Assembly: GCA_020627945.1 (NCBI GenBank)
Contig: JAHDFW010000004.1
Span: 1 to 45,047 of the forward strand
Length of the DNA stretch: 45,047 nucleotides
Direction: 5' to 3'
Source: Cytophagales bacterium
Lineage (GTDB): Bacteria > Bacteroidota > Bacteroidia > Cytophagales > JAHDFW01
The translations under genes and the position numbers were made by a program. Below the pieces are notes generated by a model that was given only the letters and a program-made list of their open reading frames with translations, searched no databases and was not told where the DNA came from. This document shows positions 37,159 through 45,047 of the stretch, piece by piece. The first letter of the stretch is position 1. Each line of letters begins with the position of its first letter.

Positions 37159-37169
37159 TTTAGTTGAAT

Positions 37170-37568
37170 ATGGAAGAAATGGAGACTGGCTTTTATAAGC
37201 AACTGTTTGCGGAAGATGAACTCTATCTCATTAACGTGAAGCAAGAGTTGAAGAACATTTGTATTGTTCTTGACAAAAAACTAAATGCTAAAAACGAAAA
37301 CTTCTTAAGTAAGATTCTAAGTGCTGTAAAGTTATCCCTTTACAATACTTCCATTTTGTATTCCGAAAATGTTGATAAGGCTTCCGCTTTGGAAACGAAC
37401 GTCGTACTCATCTTCGACAACGATTCTAAAGAGAATTATGACAAGTATCAATCTGTTAAGGATGGAAACTCCACAATTCTCCAGTGCGATTCACTAGACT
37501 TAATTGCTAGCGACAAGGCCCTAAAAGGTAAACTCTGGGTTGCTTTACAGAATATTTTCTTGAAATAG
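37170..37568 (+). CDS. Small conserved-looking protein, possibly DNA polymerase III psi-like
   Basis: Using the ATG at 37170 this encodes 132 residues; an in-frame TTG two codons earlier is less likely. It is an acidic soluble protein without a signal peptide. The pattern FLSKILSAVKLSLYNTSILY in the middle and KALKGKLWVALQNIF at the C-terminus resemble small Bacteroidota proteins annotated as DNA polymerase III psi-like, as I remember them, which have a uracil-DNA-glycosylase-like fold. I cannot verify this. It starts 11 bases after the thioesterase gene, so they share a transcript, and it converges on the transporter at 37573 with 4 bases between. Confidence 0.65.
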   Translation: MEEMETGFYKQLFAEDELYLINVKQELKNICIVLDKKLNAKNENFLSKILSAVKLSLYNTSILYSENVDKASALETNVVLIFDNDSKENYDKYQSVKDGNSTILQCDSLDLIASDKALKGKLWVALQNIFLK

Positions 37569-37572
37569 ACAA

Positions 37573-40500
37573 TTAACTTCTTTGTCCAATTCTTATGTCT
37601 TCTAGCCAATTCACAAACCTGGCTAAAAGTTTGAATTGTAAAGCAACAAAAGCAGCAATAGTCATTACCCAAACAACGAGTAGGTTAAACCAAAAAGTAT
37701 CGAAGTAAACTCCCATGAAGTGCTTTTTGGGTAAGAAAAACTGTACTCTATAGTCTAGCAGATTCTTAGCTCTTGGATCTTGATAAATCTGATATACTTT
37801 CTCCAACAATTCCCCCTCATCTTCAAAAATCCTCACTTCTTCATTAGTGTTCTTAACCAAATCATACAAATCCTTATTATGATAGTTTCGCTTAAGTTCC
37901 TGAATTTTCACACCTTTTCCTACCAACTCTGACTGATAATGCTGTTTCTGCTCCAATACATCGTTATATGACTTGATGTAATATCGTTTTACCTGATTAA
38001 TAAATTCTCTGGTCTTTTGCGAAGAGATATTATCGAATTTATCTTCATTCAAGTGATCCATATAGTCAAACTCGGCGCCATCTATCTTCTTGAGTAACTT
38101 AGTAATTTCATTTCGAAGAACCTTCAATTTATGAGCGTAAAGTTCACCCCTATCTTTAGAATCTAAACGTTGGACGCAGTAATTCAAATCTTTTTCCAAA
38201 TGCGGCAGTAAATATATTTTACCATAATCTAACTGCGCCATTTTCTTGTTGTAATCGTAAAAAAGACGATCGTACCTATTGTCTTTACTTTGTCGAACCG
38301 CAAGTGCTTCAAACCCCCATCGGGAAGCCATCATATCTCCTATTAACGGCACACTATTCACCGAGCTAAGTGCTGGGTTCAATTTGTCAAAATTTACTAC
38401 AATACCACTAAGGATTATCTGAGGAATAAGTAATAATGGAATAAGAATGTAAATAGTTACTACTGAACGGAAAGCCGAAGAAATAGTTAAACCCAATAAG
38501 TTGGAAAAACAGGATATACTGAATAACATGAGCCAATACGAAACATACATTCCTTTAATTCCAAGTATTGTATTCCCTATTAATACATAGGTAAGTGTCT
38601 GTATTGCGGACATTGTAAACAAGATTCCCACTTTCGATAACAAATAACTAAACCAACTTAAATTCAGAAATTGCTCTCGTTTCAGTATTCTACGGTCATT
38701 AATAATTTCCTCCGCACTTACCGTAAGCCCCATAAAAAGAGCCACAATAATACTCATAAACAAATACGCAGCTATATTTCCATTCGCCGCATATTGATAA
38801 TTATGATTACCCGCAGAAGCATTATAATACCGTACTATATATCCTAGTAATAGTGCTAATACAGGTGCTTCTAAAAAATTAATAAACAAAAATTGCTTAT
38901 TTACTACTTTCGAAATCACATCTCGAGCAGTAAAAATTTTAACTTGAGAAAACAAGTTGGGAATCTTAAGCTTAACGTTAATCTTATCCTTAACCTCCTT
39001 AATTTTTGGCGCTTTAATGTTTTCTTTAAAGGTCTGATACCAGTCCTTAGGAGTCTTCTTACGTTGATGGGTGAAATTACCATACTCGTTCACCACACGC
39101 GTTTCAACAATATTGAAAATCTGTTCGGGATTAACATTACCACAATAGTTACACTCCCCTTGTTCGGCATTAATCTGGTTGGTTCTTTGCTTGAAGTAAA
39201 TAATTGAATCGATTGGATTACCATAGAAAATAGGGTAACCTCCCACATCCATAATCAGCAATTTATCAAACAACTTAAAAATATCAGAAGAAGGTTGATG
39301 AATCACTACAAACACCAATTTACCTGCTAATGACAACTCCTTAAGAAGGTCCATTATGTTTTCTGAATCTCTCGAAGAAAGTCCGGATGTAGGTTCATCA
39401 ACAAATAGAACATCTGGTTCTCTTAAGAGCTCCAACGCTATGTTTACCCTCTTACGTTGACCTCCGCTAATCGTTTTCTTAAGAACGGAACCAACCCTTA
39501 GATTTCTGGTTTCTGTTAGGCCTAATTTCGCAATAGTACTATCAACTAACTCCGTTAGTTCCTGTTCTGTGCTGTTTTTAAAACAAAGTTTTGCCGCGAA
39601 ATAAAGGTTTTGAAAAACGGTGAGGTTTTCCATCAAGAGATCATCTTGTGGCACGTATCCTATCACCCCCTCTATTGCCTTTGGATTTTCAAAAATATCT
39701 ATACCATTAATTCTGATGCTTCCTGTAGTAGGCTTGGCAGTTCCGTTTAACACATTAAGCAAAGTGGACTTACCAGAACCACTAGCCCCCATAACACCTA
39801 TCAACTTCCCACTTTGTTCAGCAATGTTTAATTCATGGACCCCTATCTTACCTCCTTGAAATTGATAGGTAATATTCTCAGCTACAAAACTCAAAGGATC
39901 AGGAGTCTCATCTTTTAAAAATTCTGTAACTACATCACTAAAGTAAACCGTACTAAACTTTGATCCTCTCACGGTACTTCCACTTGGAAAAACATAAGTT
40001 CTATGAGATCGTATTCCCATTCCATTAAGTTGTAATTCCTGTGGCCCCATGTAACGAAGCAAATAAATGTCCGCACTGGATATTCTTAATACACCAAGAA
40101 CTCCTTCAATCTGGTTTGAAATTAAATGCTTGGAATGCTTCTTATCGTGTAATGGGTGTGAATCCAATAATAAAAGATCGTCGTAGTCCAGTTCATACAA
40201 CTTAGAAGAAAGAATAAATGATTTCAAGACCTTAAACTCTTCCTTTTTGATATTGAAAATGTCTATCGCCGTAACTAAAAAATCGTTTTCAGACTCCGAT
40301 ATACCACTCCCTCCCGCAGCAATCATCTCCAATAAATTATACGTAACTATAACTTTCTGAACGTGTGTAAGTTCCTTATTGATCTGAGCGCAGATTCGTA
40401 AAGTTTTGGTAGAGTCGCTCACCATCGAACGACGCTTTACTCCTCCAGATTTTTTATTAACACCAGCATACGTATCAAACTGATCCATGTAATGATCCAC

Positions 40501-40629
40501 CATTTCTTGATGCAACGTTTGCTTCAGAAACCGCATTACAAGATTGCGTTCTTCAACAGAAACACCATCGTCCTGTTTGGCAAAAATCGCAAACAGTTGA
40601 ACTAACGCCGATAGTATTTCTTCACTCAT
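37573..40629 (-). CDS. ABCG-like transporter: TerB-like N-terminus, ATPase and permease in one chain
   Basis: The 1018-residue protein begins with a helical TerB-like region (about 1-135, ALVQLFAIFAKQDDGVSVEERNL). A beta-rich FHA-like stretch (about 165-235) precedes the ATPase domain. That domain has Walker A GASGSGKST near 285, signature SGGQRKRVN near 388, Walker B VLFVDEPTSG near 408 and H-loop VIHQPSSD. A CNYCG zinc-knuckle-like pair lies near 490. The permease part (about 575-780) has six hydrophobic helices, then a charged coiled-coil-like segment (about 800-960) and a last helix near the C-terminus. The arrangement is the reverse-ABCG type. Its substrate is unknown. A -7-like element lies at 40702-40709. 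Confidence 0.88.
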   Translation of the reverse strand: MSEEILSALVQLFAIFAKQDDGVSVEERNLVMRFLKQTLHQEMVDHYMDQFDTYAGVNKKSGGVKRRSMVSDSTKTLRICAQINKELTHVQKVIVTYNLLEMIAAGGSGISESENDFLVTAIDIFNIKKEEFKVLKSFILSSKLYELDYDDLLLLDSHPLHDKKHSKHLISNQIEGVLGVLRISSADIYLLRYMGPQELQLNGMGIRSHRTYVFPSGSTVRGSKFSTVYFSDVVTEFLKDETPDPLSFVAENITYQFQGGKIGVHELNIAEQSGKLIGVMGASGSGKSTLLNVLNGTAKPTTGSIRINGIDIFENPKAIEGVIGYVPQDDLLMENLTVFQNLYFAAKLCFKNSTEQELTELVDSTIAKLGLTETRNLRVGSVLKKTISGGQRKRVNIALELLREPDVLFVDEPTSGLSSRDSENIMDLLKELSLAGKLVFVVIHQPSSDIFKLFDKLLIMDVGGYPIFYGNPIDSIIYFKQRTNQINAEQGECNYCGNVNPEQIFNIVETRVVNEYGNFTHQRKKTPKDWYQTFKENIKAPKIKEVKDKINVKLKIPNLFSQVKIFTARDVISKVVNKQFLFINFLEAPVLALLLGYIVRYYNASAGNHNYQYAANGNIAAYLFMSIIVALFMGLTVSAEEIINDRRILKREQFLNLSWFSYLLSKVGILFTMSAIQTLTYVLIGNTILGIKGMYVSYWLMLFSISCFSNLLGLTISSAFRSVVTIYILIPLLLIPQIILSGIVVNFDKLNPALSSVNSVPLIGDMMASRWGFEALAVRQSKDNRYDRLFYDYNKKMAQLDYGKIYLLPHLEKDLNYCVQRLDSKDRGELYAHKLKVLRNEITKLLKKIDGAEFDYMDHLNEDKFDNISSQKTREFINQVKRYYIKSYNDVLEQKQHYQSELVGKGVKIQELKRNYHNKDLYDLVKNTNEEVRIFEDEGELLEKVYQIYQDPRAKNLLDYRVQFFLPKKHFMGVYFDTFWFNLLVVWVMTIAAFVALQFKLLARFVNWLEDIRIGQRS

Positions 40630-40701
40630 TTAAAAGCCTAAATTCAATGGTGTATAAAAAGATAATCAATGTCCGCAAAAACCAACTATGAGAATCGCAG
40701 A

Positions 40702-40709
40702 CAAATATA
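40702..40709 (-). promoter_or_regulatory. Possible -7 element (TATATTTG) for the ABC transporter
   Basis: Read on the minus strand this is TATATTTG, matching TAnnTTTG, about 73 bases before the ATG. No TTTG occurs at the right distance upstream, so support is weak. Confidence 0.3.
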
Positions 40710-40849
40710 CTCTCGTCAAATTAAATAGATAGGAAAGATACAGGATTAATATATAGGATCACAAAATTTGTATTTTTAATCACTGATAGCTGCTCATAAA
40801 ACCCCTTTTTATATATATTGCAGTATAAACAAAACACATAATCGAGACC

Positions 40850-42145
40850 ATGAGATATACTCCACTTTCTAAAGAACTATATATAAAAAATCGTAAGAGA
40901 TTAGTCAAAGAATTACCGGAAGGTGCAATGGCAATCTTCAATTCTAATGACATCATGCCTACTAATGCGGATGGGCATATGCCTTTTAGACAAAACAACG
41001 ATCTTTTGCATCTTTCTGGAATTGACCAAGAAGAATCCGTTCTGGTGATTTTTCCTAATGCTGCAAAACCTGCACATCGCGAGATTCTTTTCCTGAAAAA
41101 GACAAGTCCGTTAATTGAAATTTGGGAAGGGCACAAGTACACCAAGGAAGAAGCTTTTGACCAATCTGGAATTAAAACTGTGTATTGGCTGGATGAATTT
41201 CACACTATTTTAAAAGCCCTAATGGCTGAATGTGAATCGGTATTTTTAAACACCAACGAACACCTTCGAGCACATGTCGAGGTAGAAACCAGAGATGCAA
41301 GGTTTATAAAGTGGATTAAATCTGAATACCCTGCACACACTTATAAGCGTGTTGCTCCTGCCATGCATAAAATTCGTGCAATCAAAGAGCCTGAAGAAAT
41401 TGAGGCAATGCAAACTGCCTGTGACATTACTGAAAAAGCCTTTAGAAAAATCCTTGAGTTTACTAAACCAGGTGTAATGGAATATGAGGTAGAGGCGTTG
41501 TTGTACCATGAATTTTTGCGCAATCGCTCTAGAGGACCTGCTTATACCCCAATTATTGCATCAGGGTATTCTGCTTGTGTACTACACTATATCGACAATA
41601 GTAAGGAATGTAAAAATGGAGATTTATTACTTTTAGACATTGGTGCAGAATATGCCAACTATGCCGCAGACTTATCCAGAACTATTCCGGTAAGTGGGAA
41701 ATATACGGATCGTCAGAAAGCTGTGTATGAAGCAGTTCTTCGAGTACAAAAAGCGTCTATCAACATGTTAACAATCGGGGCTAACATTCATGAGTATCAC
41801 AAAGAGGTTGGTTTATTAATGGAAAAAGAACTGGTTGACCTGAATCTAATTACTTTAGAGGACATTAAAAACCAAGACCCAAATAGACCTGCATATAAGA
41901 AGTATTTCATGCACGGAACGTCTCATTACATCGGTTTAGATGTACATGATGTCGGAACCTGGGGATATGATATGAAATTGGAAGAAGGAATGGTCTTTAC
42001 TTGTGAACCTGGTATTTATATTCCAGAAGAAAGTATAGGTGTTAGAATTGAAGATGATGTAGTTATAACAAAAGGAGCTCCTTCTAATTTAATGAAAAAC
42101 ATACCTAAAGAAGTTGAAGAAATAGAAGCATTGATGAATGCTTAA
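40850..42145 (+). CDS. pepP: Xaa-Pro aminopeptidase (aminopeptidase P)
   Basis: This 431-residue M24B metallopeptidase removes N-terminal residues preceding proline. It has the N-terminal creatinase-like domain (about 1-165) and the pita-bread catalytic domain. All five metal ligands are visible: D263 and D274 (DIGAEYANYAADLSRT), H359 (HGTSHYIGLDVHD), E386 (CEPGIYI) and E401 (GVRIEDDVV). The spacing of the two aspartates, 11 residues, matches the family. The start ATG at 40850 is the first in frame after a 220-base divergent gap with the transporter. It ends in a terminator shared with the convergent gene. It is cytosolic, with no signal peptide. Confidence 0.95.
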   Translation: MRYTPLSKELYIKNRKRLVKELPEGAMAIFNSNDIMPTNADGHMPFRQNNDLLHLSGIDQEESVLVIFPNAAKPAHREILFLKKTSPLIEIWEGHKYTKEEAFDQSGIKTVYWLDEFHTILKALMAECESVFLNTNEHLRAHVEVETRDARFIKWIKSEYPAHTYKRVAPAMHKIRAIKEPEEIEAMQTACDITEKAFRKILEFTKPGVMEYEVEALLYHEFLRNRSRGPAYTPIIASGYSACVLHYIDNSKECKNGDLLLLDIGAEYANYAADLSRTIPVSGKYTDRQKAVYEAVLRVQKASINMLTIGANIHEYHKEVGLLMEKELVDLNLITLEDIKNQDPNRPAYKKYFMHGTSHYIGLDVHDVGTWGYDMKLEEGMVFTCEPGIYIPEESIGVRIEDDVVITKGAPSNLMKNIPKEVEEIEALMNA

Positions 42146-42162
42146 CTGACTAAACAGCATAA

Positions 42163-42198
42163 AAAACGGGTCGTAGATTAATTTCCACGACCCGTTTT
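42163..42198. terminator. Bidirectional terminator between convergent genes
   Basis: AAAACGGGTCGT pairs perfectly with ACGACCCGTTTT around a 12-base loop. T-rich tracts occur on both strands, so it can end both pepP and the gene at 42231. Confidence 0.9.
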
Positions 42199-42230
42199 AA
42201 TTTTAAATCTCTTTAAGCTCTTATGTAAAC

Positions 42231-42911
42231 CTACTTGTGATCAATTGTTTCTATTTTCAATACACGATCGAACAGAATAATTTCTTTTGGTTTTTCACCC
42301 GTTGGTATTGCAAAAATATACTCCACATAAGAAAGTCCTTCTGGAATTTCGGGTAAATCACTTCTATAACTTCCTTGCATACATCTCCCTCCTCTCAACC
42401 AAGCTTCAGAACCCTCTTGGGTCTTAACTTGCACATCTTCCTTAACAATATTAATAGGCTCACCTTCATTATCATGACGAAGTCTGGTAATCACTAATGT
42501 TTTATGATCTTCTGCTTTCATTGAAGTACCATCGTACTTATACTTCTTCTTAACCCAAGTCTTTAAGATTTTAACATCCATTTTTTCAACCTGCTGTATC
42601 AAAAGCATTCGTTCCTCAGAAACTTTGTTCTCTTCAGCTAAATTAGAAGGGTACGAATAAACTCGTTCACCAATTTCTGTTGCATAATGCAACTCTTCTT
42701 TTTTCACAATAGAACTAGAATCTTTTACAACAGAACTGGAATCCATAGAGAACTCTCCTTCAGTTTCCATTTCGATAATTCCTTCAACATTGACCTCCTT
42801 TTTTGAACTATCCATTACAGAGCCATGCTCCATAGTTTCTTGTCCAAAAGAGACCGCACTCATACTCGTTAACCCAACAATCAAAATTGATCTAAAAAAT
42901 TTTCTCATCAC
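42231..42911 (-). CDS. Secreted protein of unknown function
   Basis: The 226-residue protein has a signal peptide with cleavage expected after VSFG (about residue 23). The next part (about 25-75) is low-complexity and acidic, with a short repeat DSSSVVKDSSSIVKK. The C-terminal portion (about 105-226) is more globular, with VDVKILKTWVKKKYKYDG-like charged strands, LVITRLRHDNEG, a GGRCMQGSYRS loop and VEYIFAIPTG. A single cysteine lies in GGRCMQ. There is no sorting domain, so a periplasmic location is likely. I recognise no family. A CAAACTTA (rc TAAGTTTG) lies 21 bases upstream but lacks a correctly spaced -33 element. Confidence 0.68.
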   Translation of the reverse strand: MMRKFFRSILIVGLTSMSAVSFGQETMEHGSVMDSSKKEVNVEGIIEMETEGEFSMDSSSVVKDSSSIVKKEELHYATEIGERVYSYPSNLAEENKVSEERMLLIQQVEKMDVKILKTWVKKKYKYDGTSMKAEDHKTLVITRLRHDNEGEPINIVKEDVQVKTQEGSEAWLRGGRCMQGSYRSDLPEIPEGLSYVEYIFAIPTGEKPKEIILFDRVLKIETIDHK

Positions 42912-43254
42912 CTAACCTCTTAAATTCTCCGCAAACTTAATAAATATTTAATAACAAAGTCTATGCCTTAAAGCTATAAAACACATCCTCCTTTACAACA
43001 ATACGGCCAAAACCATATAAATGTTGTAAATGTTAGATGAAACCTTCAAAAAAACTTTGAAACACTCAAAATGAGGCAATTGTACAAACCTAATCACATC
43101 AATCCAAATTATAGCCCATACAACCCAAAAAGAAGGCTCTCACATGATACTAATTTGCACTATTTAAAGAACACATTACACAATTGCAATATTTAAGTAA
43201 AATTATTGCAATTATAGTTGCTTTACATCAGATAGTATAATTTATTGTACAACT
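42912..43254. other. 343-base AT-rich intergenic region between divergent genes
   Basis: No gene is seen here. It contains the inverted repeat at 43182-43213 and two copies of ATTGTACAA (43079-43087 and 43244-43252). The second copy touches the start of the gene at 43255, two bases before its ATG. It presumably holds promoters for both divergent genes. Confidence 0.6.
43182..43213. repeat. 10-base perfect inverted repeat upstream of the esterase gene
   Basis: AATTGCAATA at 43182-43191 is matched by TATTGCAATT at 43204-43213 across 12 bases. Each arm also contains the palindrome ATTGCAAT. It ends 41 bases before the ATG at 43255, where an operator could act. Confidence 0.55.
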
Positions 43255-44700
43255 ATGAGAGGATTTTTCTTGATGTTAGGGGTGTTGTTTTGTTTCATTG
43301 GTTATGGGCAGGATTATCGCTATACGGAAAGAATTTTTACTGGAGGATATTCCGTAACTAACGACGTCGTTTATGCTCATAAACGTCCAGCTATAGACCC
43401 CCTGTATCTAAATGAAGGAGATACAACGCATATGGATTTGCATATGGATATCTATGAGCCAGTGGGAGATACTTTAAAAAAACGACCTGCTATTATCTTT
43501 GCATTTAGCGGAGGTTTTTTACTAGGACACAAACAGCATGAAGATATAATCGCCTTTTGTGATAGTTTCACTACTCGAGGCTATGTTGTTGCATCTATTC
43601 AATACAGATTAGGAATGAACCCTCTTAGCGGAAGAAGTGCGACCCGTGGAGTATATAGAGGGGTTCAGGATGGGAGGTCAGCAGTGAGGTATCTCCGAGC
43701 CAATGCCGACTTGTACAACATTGATTCCAGTAGAGTTTATATGATAGGAAGTAGTGCTGGCGCCTTTATTGCTTTGCATAACGCTTTCATGGATGAATCA
43801 TATGAGGTCCCTGCAGATGCAGCCCCCTACTCACAAATTGTGGCAACCACCACTTTTCCGTTTTTTAAAACCATTACAACTCCAGATTTAGGCGGATTAG
43901 ATGATGGTGATTATTTATCTTACAATGGTCAGGCAGATGCTGTGATTGGACTTTGGGGTGCAATCGAAGATTCTTCTTTGATTGAACCAGAAGATACGAC
44001 TCCTACTATGTTAATTCATGGAATAGCAGATGCAACAGTACCATATGGCATTGGTAATCCTTTTGGACTCGGAACATTACCTCCTACGCATGGAAGCAGG
44101 CCAATAAATGACAGAAGAAATAATTTAGGTTTTGATACTAGCTGGGTCTACTTTGTGGACAGTGTAGGACACGAATTTCATGGTACAAATAACGGTGATT
44201 GGTCAACTGGAGATGGTATAAATGCATATTGGGACACTATAGTACATATGTCAAGAGACTTTCTGTATCTTCAGCATAAACCTACTTCCAATTTTAGTTA
44301 CAGCGCTACTTCATTGGACGTTGCATTTACGGATCAATCAAGTCCAGATGCGTTAAAATTCACCTGGGACTTTGGAGATGGAAGCATGAGTACTTCTAAA
44401 AACCCGTTTCACACATATAGTACTGATGGAGACTACAAGGTGTGGCTCTACGTAGAAAATGAAATTGATAGTTGGGATACCATTAGTTACACGGTAAATG
44501 TAGCCTCAAGCATTGCTTTAAAACTAAATAACTTGAATTCTGACAACATCGAAGAAATTCTAAGCGAATTGAAAGAACAAGGTGAAATCATAGGTGTTTA
44601 TAACCTTCTAGGACAAGAAATAGAAAACTATGCCTATCACAAAGGATTCTTAATACTTTGGTTTAGTGATGGAGAGCGTCGTAAAATCATGATCAGGTAG
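43255..44700 (+). CDS. Secreted alpha/beta-hydrolase (esterase-like) with PKD and short sorting domain
   Basis: The 481-residue protein has a signal peptide ending at YGQ (about residue 21) and an alpha/beta-hydrolase domain (about 30-335). The nucleophile elbow is GSSAG with S167. A putative triad is completed by D259 (HGIADATVPY) and H306 (SVGHEFHG). The oxyanion-hole motif is FSGGF rather than the usual HGGGF. A PKD domain follows (about 345-415, WDFGDGSMSTSKNPFHTY). The last about 45 residues, with VYNLLGQEIENY and FSDGERRKIMIR, look like the end of a T9SS type A domain, but the usual YPNP half is missing. Substrate is unknown; a polysaccharide or polyester esterase is possible. It converges with the next gene, with stops abutting. 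Confidence 0.82.
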   Translation: MRGFFLMLGVLFCFIGYGQDYRYTERIFTGGYSVTNDVVYAHKRPAIDPLYLNEGDTTHMDLHMDIYEPVGDTLKKRPAIIFAFSGGFLLGHKQHEDIIAFCDSFTTRGYVVASIQYRLGMNPLSGRSATRGVYRGVQDGRSAVRYLRANADLYNIDSSRVYMIGSSAGAFIALHNAFMDESYEVPADAAPYSQIVATTTFPFFKTITTPDLGGLDDGDYLSYNGQADAVIGLWGAIEDSSLIEPEDTTPTMLIHGIADATVPYGIGNPFGLGTLPPTHGSRPINDRRNNLGFDTSWVYFVDSVGHEFHGTNNGDWSTGDGINAYWDTIVHMSRDFLYLQHKPTSNFSYSATSLDVAFTDQSSPDALKFTWDFGDGSMSTSKNPFHTYSTDGDYKVWLYVENEIDSWDTISYTVNVASSIALKLNNLNSDNIEEILSELKEQGEIIGVYNLLGQEIENYAYHKGFLILWFSDGERRKIMIR

Positions 44701-45047
44701 CTATCTTCGATTTACTTTTCTAATCTTACGATTTAGAATTCTAGCAATTTTAAGGGCTTTGCGTTCAGTTACATCATCTAAATCCAAAATAAAATCTGGT
44801 TGATCTCCAATTAAACTAAGTTCTATTTTCCTTCTTTTACCATAAAGAGGTGGGTTGGTCAACATTTCTGATAGGAGCCAAAGGGGAATAAGAAACCAAG
44901 AATACCACTTTATTCTTCGCTTACGATAATGTAACACATCTATATCCTGATAAAACACTTTTCTAGTCCGCTTCTTGCCTGTTATTTGATCTTGATATAC
45001 CCTAACAAAATGGTCTGCAAAAAAATCTAGATACAAGGCTTGAGGAA
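44701..45047 (-). CDS. Small basic membrane-associated protein, 5' end beyond the window
   Basis: The frame stays open to the right edge of the window, and the only visible start is a TTG at 45036, so the true N-terminus probably lies outside. The visible part is about 115 residues: a basic region (KKRTRKVFYQD, YRKRRIKW), one hydrophobic segment (WYSWFLIPLWLLSEML, about residues 45-60), and a soluble tail ending in a basic helix (LNRKIRKVNRR). No family is recognised. It is on the opposite strand to the esterase, ending at the adjacent base. Confidence 0.55.
   Translation of the reverse strand, partial: PQALYLDFFADHFVRVYQDQITGKKRTRKVFYQDIDVLHYRKRRIKWYSWFLIPLWLLSEMLTNPPLYGKRRKIELSLIGDQPDFILDLDDVTERKALKIARILNRKIRKVNRR

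Noticed and set aside
40780-41145. Minus-strand frame of 121 codons overlapping the start of pepP
   Set aside because: It covers the N-terminus of a clear aminopeptidase gene, and its translation has no domain or signal.
1-45047. CRISPR arrays, tRNAs, rRNAs, prophage or integron elements
   Set aside because: No regularly spaced repeats, cloverleaf-like genes, integrases or transposases were noticed. Absence is by reading only.

Overview
The window (AT-rich, roughly 36% GC by eye) looks like chromosome of a member of Bacteroidota, most likely order Flavobacteriales. Evidence: several secreted proteins end in type IX secretion (T9SS/Por) type A sorting domains, there is a DUF5723-TSP3-OmpA fusion, a DUF6089-type barrel, a fused alpha/beta E1 dehydrogenase, TAnnTTTG-type promoters, and Shine-Dalgarno sequences are rarely obvious. 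I saw no tRNA, rRNA, insertion sequence, prophage or CRISPR array.

Region 1 (1-9.4 kb, + strand) has prmC followed by a tight run of eight nucleotide-sugar genes: UDP-glucose dehydrogenase, UDP-glucuronate decarboxylase, a WlbB/WbpD-like N-acetyltransferase, a TviB/WbpA-type dehydrogenase, GalE, RfbB, a WbpP/TviC-like epimerase and RfbA. They supply activated sugars for surface glycans, but no glycosyltransferase, flippase or polymerase is with them. A 49-residue lipoprotein follows.

Region 2 (9.4-22 kb, - strand) is the most unusual. Two T9SS cargo proteins and three related membrane proteins of the fused MFS/spermidine-synthase-like type (one without the enzymatic half) lie downstream of a DUF5723-TSP3-OmpA protein and a lipoprotein. 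A terminator separates the OmpA gene from the membrane genes.

Region 3 (22-29.5 kb) holds housekeeping and envelope genes: fused 2-oxoacid dehydrogenase E1, a PAP2 phosphatase, riboflavin synthase, an initiating polyprenyl-phosphate sugar transferase, a lipoprotein, protein-L-isoaspartate methyltransferase and a DUF6089-like barrel. The sugar transferase is a plausible consumer of region 1 precursors.

Region 4 (29.6-36.6 kb, + strand) holds three consecutive paralogous secreted M43 zinc metalloproteases with T9SS domains, each followed by its own strong terminator. Their similarity is mosaic: catalytic parts pair 1 with 3, C-terminal halves pair 2 with 3.

Region 5 (36.6-45 kb) has an acyl-CoA thioesterase, a small protein that may be a DNA polymerase III psi-like subunit, a large ABCG-like transporter with an N-terminal TerB-like region, an aminopeptidase P, a secreted protein of unknown function, a secreted esterase-PKD protein and a partial membrane protein at the edge.

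The best candidate for something undescribed is region 2, where membrane-embedded spermidine-synthase-like proteins are interleaved with T9SS cargo. The mosaic protease array is second. Both are inferences from reading the sequence; no database search was run.
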